Of a stretch of 64,000 nucleotides of DNA, positions 1 through 8,177 are shown in pieces. How positions within the stretch are numbered: position 1 is the first letter of the stretch; every line of letters begins with the position of its first letter. A model generated the notes under the pieces. It had not been told where the DNA came from. It saw only the letters and a program-made list of their open reading frames with translations, and searched no databases. The stretch lies in assembly GCA_020636195.1 (NCBI GenBank), contig JACJYH010000001.1, forward strand, positions 248,001 through 312,000, read 5' to 3'. The stretch is from Lewinellaceae bacterium. Lineage in GTDB: Bacteria > Bacteroidota > Bacteroidia > Chitinophagales > Saprospiraceae. Made by a program: the position numbers and the translations under genes.

Positions 1-2
1 TT

Positions 3-683
3 GCAGAAGGTATAATCGGGTATGATAGGATCATTACCATGCTGAATGTGTGGCGAGACAGCCTTGTTATAGAAGAAAAAGCTATCTATTCCATTGAAAA
101 ATTTTTAATGGCTAGAAGACTTATGTACCATCAGGTGTACCTTCATAAAACAGTAGTTTCTGCAGAATTGATGCTGAAATCTATTACACAAAGATTAAAA
201 TATCTAGTATCAAGCCCCCAAAGATATCAGACATATAACGAAGGGATCAATGTACTTCTAAAAGGAGAAAGTGCTAATTCTAATAGTAAAGAGGATATTT
301 TAAAATGGTTTGTCCATCTTGATGATACTGACATTTTGCAAGTAATCAAGCAGGGACAAGGGACAAATGATATGATTTTGAGCAAATTATGTTCAAATTT
401 ATTGGAAAGAAATTTATTTAAACTATCTTTGTCCTCTGAATCTGACGAAAATTCAGACCTGTCTCACCGTAAGAAAAAGTTTATTAAAAAATATAAAATA
501 AAAGAAGACGAGTTATTTTATTTTTTCCCAACAAAAAGTGAGACTATTGAAATGTATAGCAGTCTAAATGGCGAGTTAAATGTTCTTGACAAGAGTGATT
601 CGATTAAATCCTTTTCTGAGTTTATATCAGACCGAGAAATCAATAGACGGGAAATCAAAGAGTTCAAATTTTATTCACAGTAA
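3..683 (+). CDS. HD-domain phosphohydrolase, C-terminal part (5' truncated)
   Basis: The reading frame is already open at the window edge (AEGIIGYDRIITMLNVW precedes the first internal Met at 39), so this is the C-terminal part of a longer gene. The stretch EEKAIYSIEKFLMARRLMY followed by QVYLHKTV is the hallmark of the COG1078 HD-superfamily phosphohydrolases (dGTPase-like, usually about 400 residues). The HD metal-binding half lies outside the window. Family knowledge: cytosolic nucleotide or phosphate-ester hydrolases; the substrate cannot be told here. The last 60 or so residues are charged and poorly conserved. It ends 64 bases before the IS end at 748. Confidence 0.8.
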   Translation, partial: AEGIIGYDRIITMLNVWRDSLVIEEKAIYSIEKFLMARRLMYHQVYLHKTVVSAELMLKSITQRLKYLVSSPQRYQTYNEGINVLLKGESANSNSKEDILKWFVHLDDTDILQVIKQGQGTNDMILSKLCSNLLERNLFKLSLSSESDENSDLSHRKKKFIKKYKIKEDELFYFFPTKSETIEMYSSLNGELNVLDKSDSIKSFSEFISDREINRREIKEFKFYSQ

Positions 684-721
684 TTTTAATATTTTATAAT
701 TTTAAACCAAGTATTCACATT

Positions 722-747
722 ATGAGAAACCTTAATTTTTTAACCCT
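722..747 (+). pseudogene. Severed 5' end of the 23-residue-repeat protein gene
   Basis: The ATG at 722 opens MRNLNFLT and runs into the IS. Joining base 747 directly to base 1787 (removing the IS and one copy of the 7-base duplication) restores one continuous frame, MRNLNFLTLVFLTVFALG then LSAQ. That is an ideal short signal peptide for the protein encoded downstream. These 26 bases are therefore the original start of the gene now continuing at 1787. Confidence 0.85.
741..747. repeat. Left target-site duplication of the IS
   Basis: TAACCCT here is repeated exactly at 1780-1786 on the other side of the IS. One copy is accounted for in the restored reading frame of the interrupted gene. Confidence 0.9.
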
Positions 748-760
748 ACGTGAATAATGG
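748..760 (+). repeat. Left terminal inverted repeat of the IS
   Basis: ACGTGAATAATGG, directly next to the transposase stop codon at 761-763. It is a perfect 13-base match to the complement of 1767-1779. Confidence 0.92.
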
Positions 761-1675
761 TTAAGCAGCATGTAAAAGTAGGCATTCCCCTTCATTTAAT
801 TCATGATTTATTTTAATACTGGGCTTCTTTTCAAATGTTTGATATGCAATTAGAGCTGATACCGCATTATTTAAAAATCCCTGAAGGGATCTATGACGTG
901 TATGTTGAATTGAGCAGATATTTTTTAACTCATCATTTACAGATTCTATCACAGCTCTTTTTCTTAACAAGATTTTGTCAGTATCTGATATGTTCATCTT
1001 TTTCATATTCTTTCGGACTTTATAGATAAGTTCTACTCCATCGTTCCACAAGTATTCTGCTAATTTTTGATCTATATATCCTCGGTCACCAAACAATTTT
1101 CCGAAGACATCTTTTGTCATTACTTTCATTACTTTTTGATCTCGATCATCAACGTTAGCCTTTGAAAAACAGAAACTTAGGATTTCTCCTTTGTCATTTA
1201 TTATTAGATGAAGTTTGAATCCAAAGAACCAGCCCATTGTACTCTTTGACTTTTCTGCGATTCCTTTAAACACTTTATTTTGCCTTTCTCGCTTAATGTG
1301 ACATACTGGAAGTGTGGTAGAATCTGCATATGATATTCCTGTGCATTTCCCTTTGAAACGACTTTGTATAAGCATTATTAACGGAACAAATATCCGACTC
1401 TGTGTTTGATTAAATCTTTCGTACGAAACCAGATTGGGAAACATATGCTTCCATTGTTTTATAACAACATCATGGTAATAACTTTTGAAATTAGTCTTTG
1501 CACTGAGATGAAATCCTATGTAAATGGTCATCATTTCTGATAAGTGCATTTGAGTTTTTCTATTCCTCCTTTTCACGGTATCACCTAAAAGTTGATTTTT
1601 TAATGCAAATTGATCAATTTCTTTACAAAAATCATCTATTTCTAAGAAAATTGCTATAATTTTGTCTTCGGACAT
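761..1675 (-). CDS. IS982-family transposase
   Basis: A 304-residue DDE transposase that catalyses excision and integration of the surrounding element. The catalytic acidic residues can be placed at D118 (SYADSTTLP), D197 (LFGDRGYID) and E244 (RKRAVIESVNDELKN). The R-x-x-x-E spacing and the order of motifs fit IS982 rather than IS4 or IS5. The length is normal for the family and no frameshift is seen, so the element looks potentially active. The stop codon touches the left inverted repeat. The ATG at 1675 leaves about 100 bases to the right end, which must carry the transposase promoter. Confidence 0.92.
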   Translation of the reverse strand: MSEDKIIAIFLEIDDFCKEIDQFALKNQLLGDTVKRRNRKTQMHLSEMMTIYIGFHLSAKTNFKSYYHDVVIKQWKHMFPNLVSYERFNQTQSRIFVPLIMLIQSRFKGKCTGISYADSTTLPVCHIKRERQNKVFKGIAEKSKSTMGWFFGFKLHLIINDKGEILSFCFSKANVDDRDQKVMKVMTKDVFGKLFGDRGYIDQKLAEYLWNDGVELIYKVRKNMKKMNISDTDKILLRKRAVIESVNDELKNICSIQHTRHRSLQGFLNNAVSALIAYQTFEKKPSIKINHELNEGECLLLHAA

Positions 1676-1736
1676 AAGGAGTATATTTTAATTTATTTAT
1701 TTGGTTTACAACAACAAATATATTAATTATTTTCTT

Positions 1737-3560
1737 ATGTCCATATTTTTTATTCTATTTTCTTATCCATTATTCACGTTAACCCTTGTATTTTTGACAG
1801 TTTTTGCTTTAGGGTTGTCCGCACAACCAGAAGCAGGTATGCCGTCAGTACCGGGGAAATGTTATGCTAAATGTCTTATTCAAGATCAATATGAGACAGT
1901 AACAGAGCAAATTTTGGTAAAAGCAGCGTCTTCTAGAGTAGAAGTTGTTCCTGCTAAGTATGAAACAGTGACCAATCAGGCCATTAAAAAAGAGGCTAGC
2001 ACAAGCCTAAGCATTTCTCCTGCTAAATTTGAAAAAATGACACAGCAGGTGATGGCAAAAGAAGGTTCACAAACACTAAGTATTGTCCCTGCAAAATTTG
2101 AGACAGTATCAAATCAAGTTGTTTCTAAAGAAGGAAGTACATCGCTTTCAGTGGTTGCCCCTAAAGTAGAAACAGTATCTGAGCAAGTAATGGTAAAAGA
2201 TGGTTACACTGAAATCAAAGTTGTTCCTGCAAGATTTGAAACAGTATCTGAAGATGTTGTTTTAGAAGATGCTTATGAAACAGTTTCAGTAATTCCAGCA
2301 AAGTATGAGACAGTCACTGAGCAAGTTTTAGCAAAGGAAGGTTACACCACTTTGTCTATCGTTCCTGCTAAATACGAAACAGTATCTGAGCAAGTAATGG
2401 TAAAAGATGGTTACACTACTTTGTCTGTTGTACCTGCACAGTATGAAACTGTTACTGAAGAAGTCCTTGTTGCAGAAGCTTCAACAACCATCGAAAGAGT
2501 ACCTCGTGGTTATGAAACCATGACTGAAAGAGTTGAAACAGCACCTGCAACCACAAAATGGGAGAAAAAGAAAGCAGACAAAAACTGTTTATCAGCTAAT
2601 CCTGATGATTGTTTGGTATGGTGTTTAGTAGAAGTACCTGCACAGTATTCTATGATTACTAAGAGTGTTGCAAAAGGTTGTGCAGCCGGTTATACTGAAA
2701 GTGGTGATGATTGTATCAGAACTATAGATGTACCAGCTCAATATGTTAAAAGAACATATCAAAAAGTAAAAACTCCTGCAACAACAACTAGTGTTTCTGT
2801 TCCTGCAAAATACGAAACTCGTACTTACCAAAAATTGGTTAGCCCTGCAACAACAACTAGTGTTTCTGTTCCTGCAAAATATACTAGCAGAACATACCAG
2901 AAGTTAGTAACTCCTGCTACAACAACAAGAACAACAGTGCCTGCAAAAATGGGTAAAAGAACATACCAAAAATTGGTTAGCCCTGCAACTACAGAAGTAG
3001 TTTCTGTTCCTGCAAAATACGAAACTCGTACTTACAAAAAATATGCTCCGGCTTCTGTTACAAGTACAGATGTAGCACCTCAATATGCTACAGTGACAAC
3101 TGAGAAATTAGTTAGCGACGCTACTACAACTTCTACAGGTGTTGATGCTTCTTATGTAAGTCGTTCTTATGAAAAATTGGTTAGCGATGCAGTAGCTGTA
3201 AATTCTGAAGGTATTGGTACACAATACGAAACCGTATCAATGAAGAAGTTAGTTAGCCCTGCTACTACTAGAACCATTGAAGTTCCAGCAGAATATAGAA
3301 CAGCAACTAAGAGAGTGCTTAAGAAAGCTGGTGGATTTACAGAGTGGAGAGAAATAGTTTGTGATTCTGATGTTACAACAGAATTAGTAAGAAAAGTTCA
3401 GAATGCTCTGATGACAAGAGGATATGAAGTAGGTCCTGCAGGAGCTGATAATATCTTAGGTTCTGACACTAAATCCGCTTTAGTTAAGTTCCAAAAAGAT
3501 AATGGCCTTCCAGTAGGTGCTTTAGACTTTGAAACACTTAAAGCTTTAGGTGTAAAATAG
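1737..3560 (+). CDS. Secreted 23-residue-repeat protein with C-terminal peptidoglycan-binding domain, signal peptide rebuilt by an IS
   Basis: About twenty tandem units of about 23 residues. The first ten follow PAKYETVTEQVLxKEGYTTL; the last nine or so follow PAKYETRTYQKLVSPATTT. A Cys-containing spacer of roughly 55 residues lies between the two blocks. The end (about 3378-3557) is a PG_binding_1-type domain (VRKVQNALMTRGYEVG, DTKSALVKFQKDNGLP). Inferred role: an extended beta-rich envelope protein tethered to peptidoglycan; no enzymatic motif is seen. The original start is at 722, but the IS cuts it off. The surviving frame is open into the IS and can start at ATG 1737 (or TTG 1701), giving a hydrophobic leader MSIFFILFSYPLF fused to the remaining signal peptide LTLVFLTVFALGLSAQ. 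It lacks the usual basic n-region. Whether it is still expressed is unknown. Confidence 0.8.
   Translation: MSIFFILFSYPLFTLTLVFLTVFALGLSAQPEAGMPSVPGKCYAKCLIQDQYETVTEQILVKAASSRVEVVPAKYETVTNQAIKKEASTSLSISPAKFEKMTQQVMAKEGSQTLSIVPAKFETVSNQVVSKEGSTSLSVVAPKVETVSEQVMVKDGYTEIKVVPARFETVSEDVVLEDAYETVSVIPAKYETVTEQVLAKEGYTTLSIVPAKYETVSEQVMVKDGYTTLSVVPAQYETVTEEVLVAEASTTIERVPRGYETMTERVETAPATTKWEKKKADKNCLSANPDDCLVWCLVEVPAQYSMITKSVAKGCAAGYTESGDDCIRTIDVPAQYVKRTYQKVKTPATTTSVSVPAKYETRTYQKLVSPATTTSVSVPAKYTSRTYQKLVTPATTTRTTVPAKMGKRTYQKLVSPATTEVVSVPAKYETRTYKKYAPASVTSTDVAPQYATVTTEKLVSDATTTSTGVDASYVSRSYEKLVSDAVAVNSEGIGTQYETVSMKKLVSPATTRTIEVPAEYRTATKRVLKKAGGFTEWREIVCDSDVTTELVRKVQNALMTRGYEVGPAGADNILGSDTKSALVKFQKDNGLPVGALDFETLKALGVK
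1767..1779 (-). repeat. Right terminal inverted repeat of the IS
   Basis: The complement of this stretch reads ACGTGAATAATGG, identical to the left end. Confidence 0.92.
1780..1786. repeat. Right target-site duplication of the IS
   Basis: TAACCCT, an exact copy of 741-747. It encodes part of the Leu-Thr-Leu in the chimeric signal sequence of the downstream gene. Confidence 0.9.
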
Positions 3561-3594
3561 ATTTTTCTCATTTTACTTGAATAAATTATGAATT

Positions 3595-3630
3595 GGTCTT
3601 GGATCTCAGTTGATCCAAGACCTTTTTATT
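3595..3630 (+). terminator. Rho-independent terminator after the repeat-protein gene
   Basis: Perfect 11-bp stem GGTCTTGGATC (3595-3605) and GATCCAAGACC (3612-3622) with a 6-base loop, followed by TTTTTATTTAT. Confidence 0.93.
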
Positions 3631-3757
3631 TATAGCGATTGGGTATTTTTCAAATGATTGAATCTCTAAAATTGAATATACTGTGGTTTACTAAAATTCA
3701 ATGGATCATATACAAAAAATAGGAGGAAAATAATGATGCAAATTTGAAGGCATCTTC

Positions 3758-3765
3758 TACCTTTG
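3758..3765 (+). promoter_or_regulatory. Bacteroidota -7 box for glyA
   Basis: TACCTTTG fits the TAnnTTTG consensus, 28 bases before the glyA ATG. No TTTG is found at the usual -33 distance, so only the -7 element is called. Confidence 0.55.
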
Positions 3766-3793
3766 CAAAAATTTAATATATCTATATATACAC

Positions 3794-5062
3794 ATGGACA
3801 CTCAGATAGCAAACCTTATAGCTTCAGAGCTTGAAAGACAAAGAAATGGATTTGAACTTATTGCTTCAGAAAACTTTACATCAAAACAAGTTCTAGATGC
3901 GATGGGAAGCTGCCTTACCAATAAATATGCTGAAGGATATCCGGGAAAAAGATATTATGGAGGCTGTGAAGTGGTAGATGTGATAGAACAATTGGCCATA
4001 GACAGAGTGTGCGCACTTTTTGGTGCAGAATACGCTAATGTACAGCCACATTCAGGTGCACAAGCAAATGCTGCTGTTTTCCTAGGTTTGCTGAATCCAG
4101 GCGATGCTATATTAGGATTTGAGTTAGCTCATGGTGGACATTTATCCCATGGGTCACCTGTGAATTTTTCTGGCAAAGTTTATGATGCTCATTTCTATGG
4201 TGTAGAAGAAGATTCCGGCATCATTGATATGGATAAGGTAGCAGAAATTGCACAAAAAGTACGTCCTAAGTTGATCATCTGTGGTGCCTCAGCCTATTCC
4301 AGAGATTGGGATTATATAAGATTCCGACAGATTGCAGATGAAGTAGGAGCCATATTATTAGGAGACATTTCACATCCTGCTGGTCTTATTGCAGCAGATT
4401 TACTCAATGATCCTTTACCACATTGTCATATTGTCACATCAACCACCCACAAAACACTTCGTGGACCCAGAGGTGGTATAATTTTGATGGGCAAAGATTT
4501 TATCAATCCATGGGGTAGAACTACTAAAAAAGGTGACCCTATCATGATGTCTACTATATTAAACAGTGCTGTCTTCCCTGGTATGCAAGGAGGACCGCTT
4601 GAACATGTCATTGCTGCGAAAGCAGTTGCATTTTATGAAGCAGCACAAGATGAGTATAAAAAATACGCTTCGCAAGTAATTAAAAATGCTAAATCAATGG
4701 CCACAGCATTGGTGCAAAAAGGATACAATATCATTTCCGGTGGAACTGATAACCATCTCATGCTCATAGATTTAAGATCAAAATATCCTGATGTATCCGG
4801 TAAAGAAGCTGAGAATGCTTTGGTGAAAGCACATATAACAGTCAATAAAAATATGGTGCCATTTGATTCAAGAACGCCACTTACGACTTCAGGTATCAGA
4901 GTAGGAACCGCTGCATTGACCTCACGTGGATTGGTGGAAGATGATTTTGAAATGATCGTGGATTGGATAGATTATGTCATTCAAAATAGAAATGATGAAA
5001 CTTCTATTCAAGTAATGCAGGAACGTGTCCAACAATTCATGAAAAACTTTCCACTGTATTAA
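3794..5062 (+). CDS. glyA: Serine hydroxymethyltransferase
   Basis: A cytosolic PLP enzyme interconverting serine and glycine with tetrahydrofolate, the main source of one-carbon units. Diagnostic segments: LIASENFTS near residue 23, the GYPGKRYYGG motif near 48-57, GDISHPAGL around 190-198 (Asp contacts the PLP ring nitrogen), and the PLP lysine K220 in TSTTHKTLRGPRGG. At 422 residues it is full length. It stands alone between a strong upstream terminator and a weak hairpin downstream, so it is probably monocistronic. Confidence 0.98.
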   Translation: MDTQIANLIASELERQRNGFELIASENFTSKQVLDAMGSCLTNKYAEGYPGKRYYGGCEVVDVIEQLAIDRVCALFGAEYANVQPHSGAQANAAVFLGLLNPGDAILGFELAHGGHLSHGSPVNFSGKVYDAHFYGVEEDSGIIDMDKVAEIAQKVRPKLIICGASAYSRDWDYIRFRQIADEVGAILLGDISHPAGLIAADLLNDPLPHCHIVTSTTHKTLRGPRGGIILMGKDFINPWGRTTKKGDPIMMSTILNSAVFPGMQGGPLEHVIAAKAVAFYEAAQDEYKKYASQVIKNAKSMATALVQKGYNIISGGTDNHLMLIDLRSKYPDVSGKEAENALVKAHITVNKNMVPFDSRTPLTTSGIRVGTAALTSRGLVEDDFEMIVDWIDYVIQNRNDETSIQVMQERVQQFMKNFPLY

Positions 5063-5122
5063 TTTACCATTATACTCAATAACTAGCACATTATATAAAA
5101 TTTACTGTCAAGCTGTGTAATT

Positions 5123-5145
5123 TTTTATCTGACAGATAAAATTTT
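5123..5145 (+). terminator. Weak terminator-like hairpin after glyA
   Basis: TTTTATCT (5123-5130) pairs with AGATAAAA (5134-5141) across a 3-base loop, followed by TTTT. The stem is AT-rich and weak. The rest of 5063-5358 is AT-rich and shows no gene. Confidence 0.4.
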
Positions 5146-5358
5146 AATCAATATATTAGAAAGTGTTCTTTAAGTAATTAGTTAGAAAACAAAACCACTA
5201 TATCTATATAATTAATTGATTTTCAATTATATATATTTATTTTTTATACTAAAAAAATGTGCATTAATGTGGAAAAATTCTTAATTAAAAACTAACTCGA
5301 CAGATATATTTATATCTATATTTACACCTTCGTTTAATCCCTGACTCAGTAATTTAGT

Positions 5359-6759
5359 ATGGAAAACAAAATAAAGCGAGACCTTGCCCTCATCAATCTT
5401 GTTTCAGATTTTGAATCAAAGTATGAACAAGGTGAATTAGGATATATAGAAGAGAAAATATACTTTCAGATATTAGAGTTTTACGAAGATGAGTATTTGT
5501 TAGAAAAAGCTTTGGAAGTGGTTGATCATGCCATTGACCAATATGAATACAGATCCGAGTTTTATATCATCAAAGCAAGATTACTACTCAATACCAATAA
5601 GGTCAATGAATGTTTAGCTGTTCTTGAAAAAGCTGAAACCATTGCCCCTTATGAAAGAGAGATAGCATTTATCAAAGCCAGAGCCTGTGCCATAAAAAAG
5701 GATTTTCAAATGGCTCACCATATCATTGAGGATTTAAGGATTGGAGCCACAAAAAGCGACATGGTAGATATACTCATTGCGGAGTCATTCATTTCGGAGC
5801 ATATGAAGGATTATAATGCCATGTATGATAGCCTAGCAGAAGCCGTACAAATAGATAGCAGCAATGAGGAAGCGATGGAGCGTGTGTGGATCAGTGCTGA
5901 ACTTTCTAGGAGATATGAGGATAGTGTGGCATTACACAAAACGATCATCGACCGTGACCCATATAATTATCAAGCGTGGTATAATCTCGGTCATGGATAC
6001 AATTGTATTTGGGAGTACGACAAAGCGATAGAAGCATTGGAGTATTCTTTCATCATCAATCCACAATTTGAAAGTGGGTATTTAGATTGTGCAGACACTT
6101 GCTTGCAATTGAAGTACTTCTCAAGAGCATTGGATATTTATATCGAAGCAAATAAAAAATTTGGTCCTAACAGTGAGTTGATGGTCAATATTGCTCAATG
6201 CTATATGTACTTAGAACGGTTGAGTCTTGCTAAACAATGGGTGCTTAAATCAATAAAATTGGATGGATATAATGACGAAGCTTATTTCCTTTTAGGTGAA
6301 TGCTATGCTAAGGAAAATGTATGGTTTAATGCAATCAATGCCTATCAAAAAGCCATCCAATTAGAAGACCGAAGAGAAGAATATTACTTAGGTTTGGCCA
6401 AAGCGTTTTGGGCTGTAGAAGATTATAACAAGGCCACAATAAATTTCCAAATGGCCACGCAAACCGGCCCTGAGGAAACCTTGTACTGGAGAGAATATGT
6501 CATCTTCTTGACCAAGTTGGGTTTGTATGATGAGGCCCTCCAAATTTTGGATGAGGCAGAAGATTATACATATGGTGTAGATCTTATATTCTGTAGAGCA
6601 GCCATTTATTTTATGATTGAAGATAGAGAGGAAGCGATTACGCTTTTTGAAGAAGGCTTACTAGAAGACAATTCTCAGTACGAATATAGTTATATCATTG
6701 CTCCGGAAATGAAGCTTGATAAGGAATTTAATTCAATGATCAGATATTTCACGGAATAG
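5359..6759 (+). CDS. Tetratricopeptide-repeat protein
   Basis: A 466-residue protein made almost entirely of TPR helices, about a dozen degenerate units. Clear ones include AWYNLGHGYNCIWEYDKAIE and EAYFLLGECYAKENVWFNAI. It has no signal peptide or membrane segment, so it is probably a cytoplasmic scaffold. The N-terminus is acidic and charged. No enzymatic domain is visible, and the partner cannot be inferred. It is monocistronic, ending at a good terminator. Similar cytosolic TPR proteins are common in this phylum, usually without assigned function. Confidence 0.85.
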   Translation: MENKIKRDLALINLVSDFESKYEQGELGYIEEKIYFQILEFYEDEYLLEKALEVVDHAIDQYEYRSEFYIIKARLLLNTNKVNECLAVLEKAETIAPYEREIAFIKARACAIKKDFQMAHHIIEDLRIGATKSDMVDILIAESFISEHMKDYNAMYDSLAEAVQIDSSNEEAMERVWISAELSRRYEDSVALHKTIIDRDPYNYQAWYNLGHGYNCIWEYDKAIEALEYSFIINPQFESGYLDCADTCLQLKYFSRALDIYIEANKKFGPNSELMVNIAQCYMYLERLSLAKQWVLKSIKLDGYNDEAYFLLGECYAKENVWFNAINAYQKAIQLEDRREEYYLGLAKAFWAVEDYNKATINFQMATQTGPEETLYWREYVIFLTKLGLYDEALQILDEAEDYTYGVDLIFCRAAIYFMIEDREEAITLFEEGLLEDNSQYEYSYIIAPEMKLDKEFNSMIRYFTE

Positions 6760-6798
6760 ATCTGATTCAAAATAAACTCTTTTAATAACCAAGACTGA

Positions 6799-6836
6799 AG
6801 AGCACTTTTCATACAGATGAGAGTGCTCTTTTTTTA
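6799..6836 (+). terminator. Rho-independent terminator after the TPR gene
   Basis: AGAGCACT (6799-6806) pairs with AGTGCTCT (6822-6829), followed by a run of T. Confidence 0.88.
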
Positions 6837-6873
6837 ACCCTAAATTTCATTTTTTAAACGATTGAGGTAGTCA

Positions 6874-8175
6874 ATGCAAAAGCCCACAATATATTTCCAT
6901 AGTAATATCATTTCACCTCGTGTAACTTATACCATAGACTTCATTTTTAAACAAGTTTTACATTGGGATGTGATTGTATCATCAGATATCTCAGAAATTC
7001 CAAAAAATAGCGTCTTTATTAATTATTCAGAAGAAAACTACAGCAATGCCTTGCATATTTTCCCTCATGGCCTATTGTTTCAAAATGGGTTTGATCCCAC
7101 CGTTGTCACATCAATGCATGAGGTGGTTGATAAAATAAAAACCGGAAACTTCAATGTGGACATCTTCAGTTTTATATTCTTCTGCATCTCACGTTATGAA
7201 GAATATTTAGATGGACATAAAGACAAAATGGGCAGATTCATTTCTGACCATAGCATTCTTTATGACAATAACCACGGATTGGCTCCATGGGTAGATATTA
7301 CTATCCGCTGGATTTTCGAGACTTTGAATAACAAATATCCATCACTTGAGCTCGCTTCTGGAATGACATACAGGTTGATCTCCACCATAGATATAGACCA
7401 AGCATGGCAATATGCCAACAAAGGTTTCTATAGTGTTGCAGGAGTAGTGAAAAGTTTAATTGCATTAAAATTCAAAAACTGTTTTTATAGATTAAAATCT
7501 ATTTTCAAACCAGCAAGTGATCCCTATTATCAGTATGAAACTATTGATAAATTTCACATCCAAAATGATATTCCAAGACCTATTTACTTTTTTTTATTAG
7601 CAAAAAGAAGGAATACTTATGATAAAAACCATAAATCTTCTAATAGGGCATTGATCAGATTGATAAAAGGGTTATCTCAAAATCATACCATTGGAATTCA
7701 TCCTTCATACAGATCCCATAAGAATATAAAGATTCTAAAAAGTGAAAAAGCCTCTCTTGAAAAAATATTGAATACAACTGTTGAACATTCCCGCCAACAT
7801 TACCTTAAAATGAGTATTCCGTCAACATATAGATCTTTATTGGGAATAGGTATTCATCATGATTATAGCATGGGATATGCTGATAGAATTGGCTATAGAG
7901 CCGGAACGGGGTACGCATATTTATGGTATGACCTAGAAAATGAACATGTGTCAGAATTATGGGTTCATCCATTTCAGGTCATGGATGTCACACTTCAAAA
8001 ATACATGGGACTGAAAACTAATGAAGCGATGGAATATTTTAAAGATCTCGTTAAAATGGCAAGACAATATCACACTCCACTATCTATATTGTGGCACAAC
8101 AGTTCCTTATGTGACGAAGGTATTTGGAAAGGTTGGAAAGGTGTATATGCTTACTTCCTGAAAATAGGAAAGTAG
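6874..8175 (+). CDS. Polysaccharide deacetylase-like family protein (DUF7033-type N-terminus)
   Basis: 433 residues, no signal peptide. The N-terminal half carries the conserved FFCISRYEEYL and GRFISDHSI segments of a Bacteroidota family; the C-terminal half resembles the NodB/polysaccharide deacetylase fold, with STIDIDQAW (about 165-175), IGIHPSYRS and HSRQHYLK motifs and the stretch GIHHDYSMGYADRIGYRAG. Conserved Asp and His residues are compatible with a metal-dependent deacetylase, but the classical TFDD motif is altered to TIDID. Substrate unknown; surface glycan or lipid A-type sugars are guesses. It converges on the next gene with only 2 bases between stop codons. Confidence 0.65.
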   Translation: MQKPTIYFHSNIISPRVTYTIDFIFKQVLHWDVIVSSDISEIPKNSVFINYSEENYSNALHIFPHGLLFQNGFDPTVVTSMHEVVDKIKTGNFNVDIFSFIFFCISRYEEYLDGHKDKMGRFISDHSILYDNNHGLAPWVDITIRWIFETLNNKYPSLELASGMTYRLISTIDIDQAWQYANKGFYSVAGVVKSLIALKFKNCFYRLKSIFKPASDPYYQYETIDKFHIQNDIPRPIYFFLLAKRRNTYDKNHKSSNRALIRLIKGLSQNHTIGIHPSYRSHKNIKILKSEKASLEKILNTTVEHSRQHYLKMSIPSTYRSLLGIGIHHDYSMGYADRIGYRAGTGYAYLWYDLENEHVSELWVHPFQVMDVTLQKYMGLKTNEAMEYFKDLVKMARQYHTPLSILWHNSSLCDEGIWKGWKGVYAYFLKIGK

Positions 8176-8177
8176 GA

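Larger units (their letters stand above)
748..1779. mobile_element. Complete IS982-family insertion sequence
   Basis: The element is 1032 bp and has a single transposase gene on the minus strand. Terminal inverted repeats are ACGTGAATAATGG at 748-760 and its exact complement at 1767-1779. The match continues with one mismatch to TAAG, giving about 17 bp. The element is flanked by TAACCCT at 741-747 and 1780-1786, a 7-base target duplication; a shared T makes 8 bases also possible. Size, termini starting with AC, and transposase type all fit IS982. Intact ends, intact duplication and an intact transposase point to a recent insertion. It lies inside the signal-peptide codons of the following gene. 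Confidence 0.93.

Noticed and set aside
835..1029. Plus-strand frame of 64 codons inside the transposase
   Set aside because: Antisense to the transposase gene, which has clear DDE motifs; no signal of its own.
2625..2831. Minus-strand frame inside the repeat protein
   Set aside because: Shadow of the repetitive coding sequence; Cys/Ser-rich low-complexity translation.
1861..3330. CRISPR-like tandem repeat
   Set aside because: The repetition is in-frame 69-base coding units without distinct spacers, explained by the 23-residue protein repeats.
3794..5062. Minus-strand frames at 4426-4611 and 4633-4845
   Set aside because: Both are antisense to glyA.
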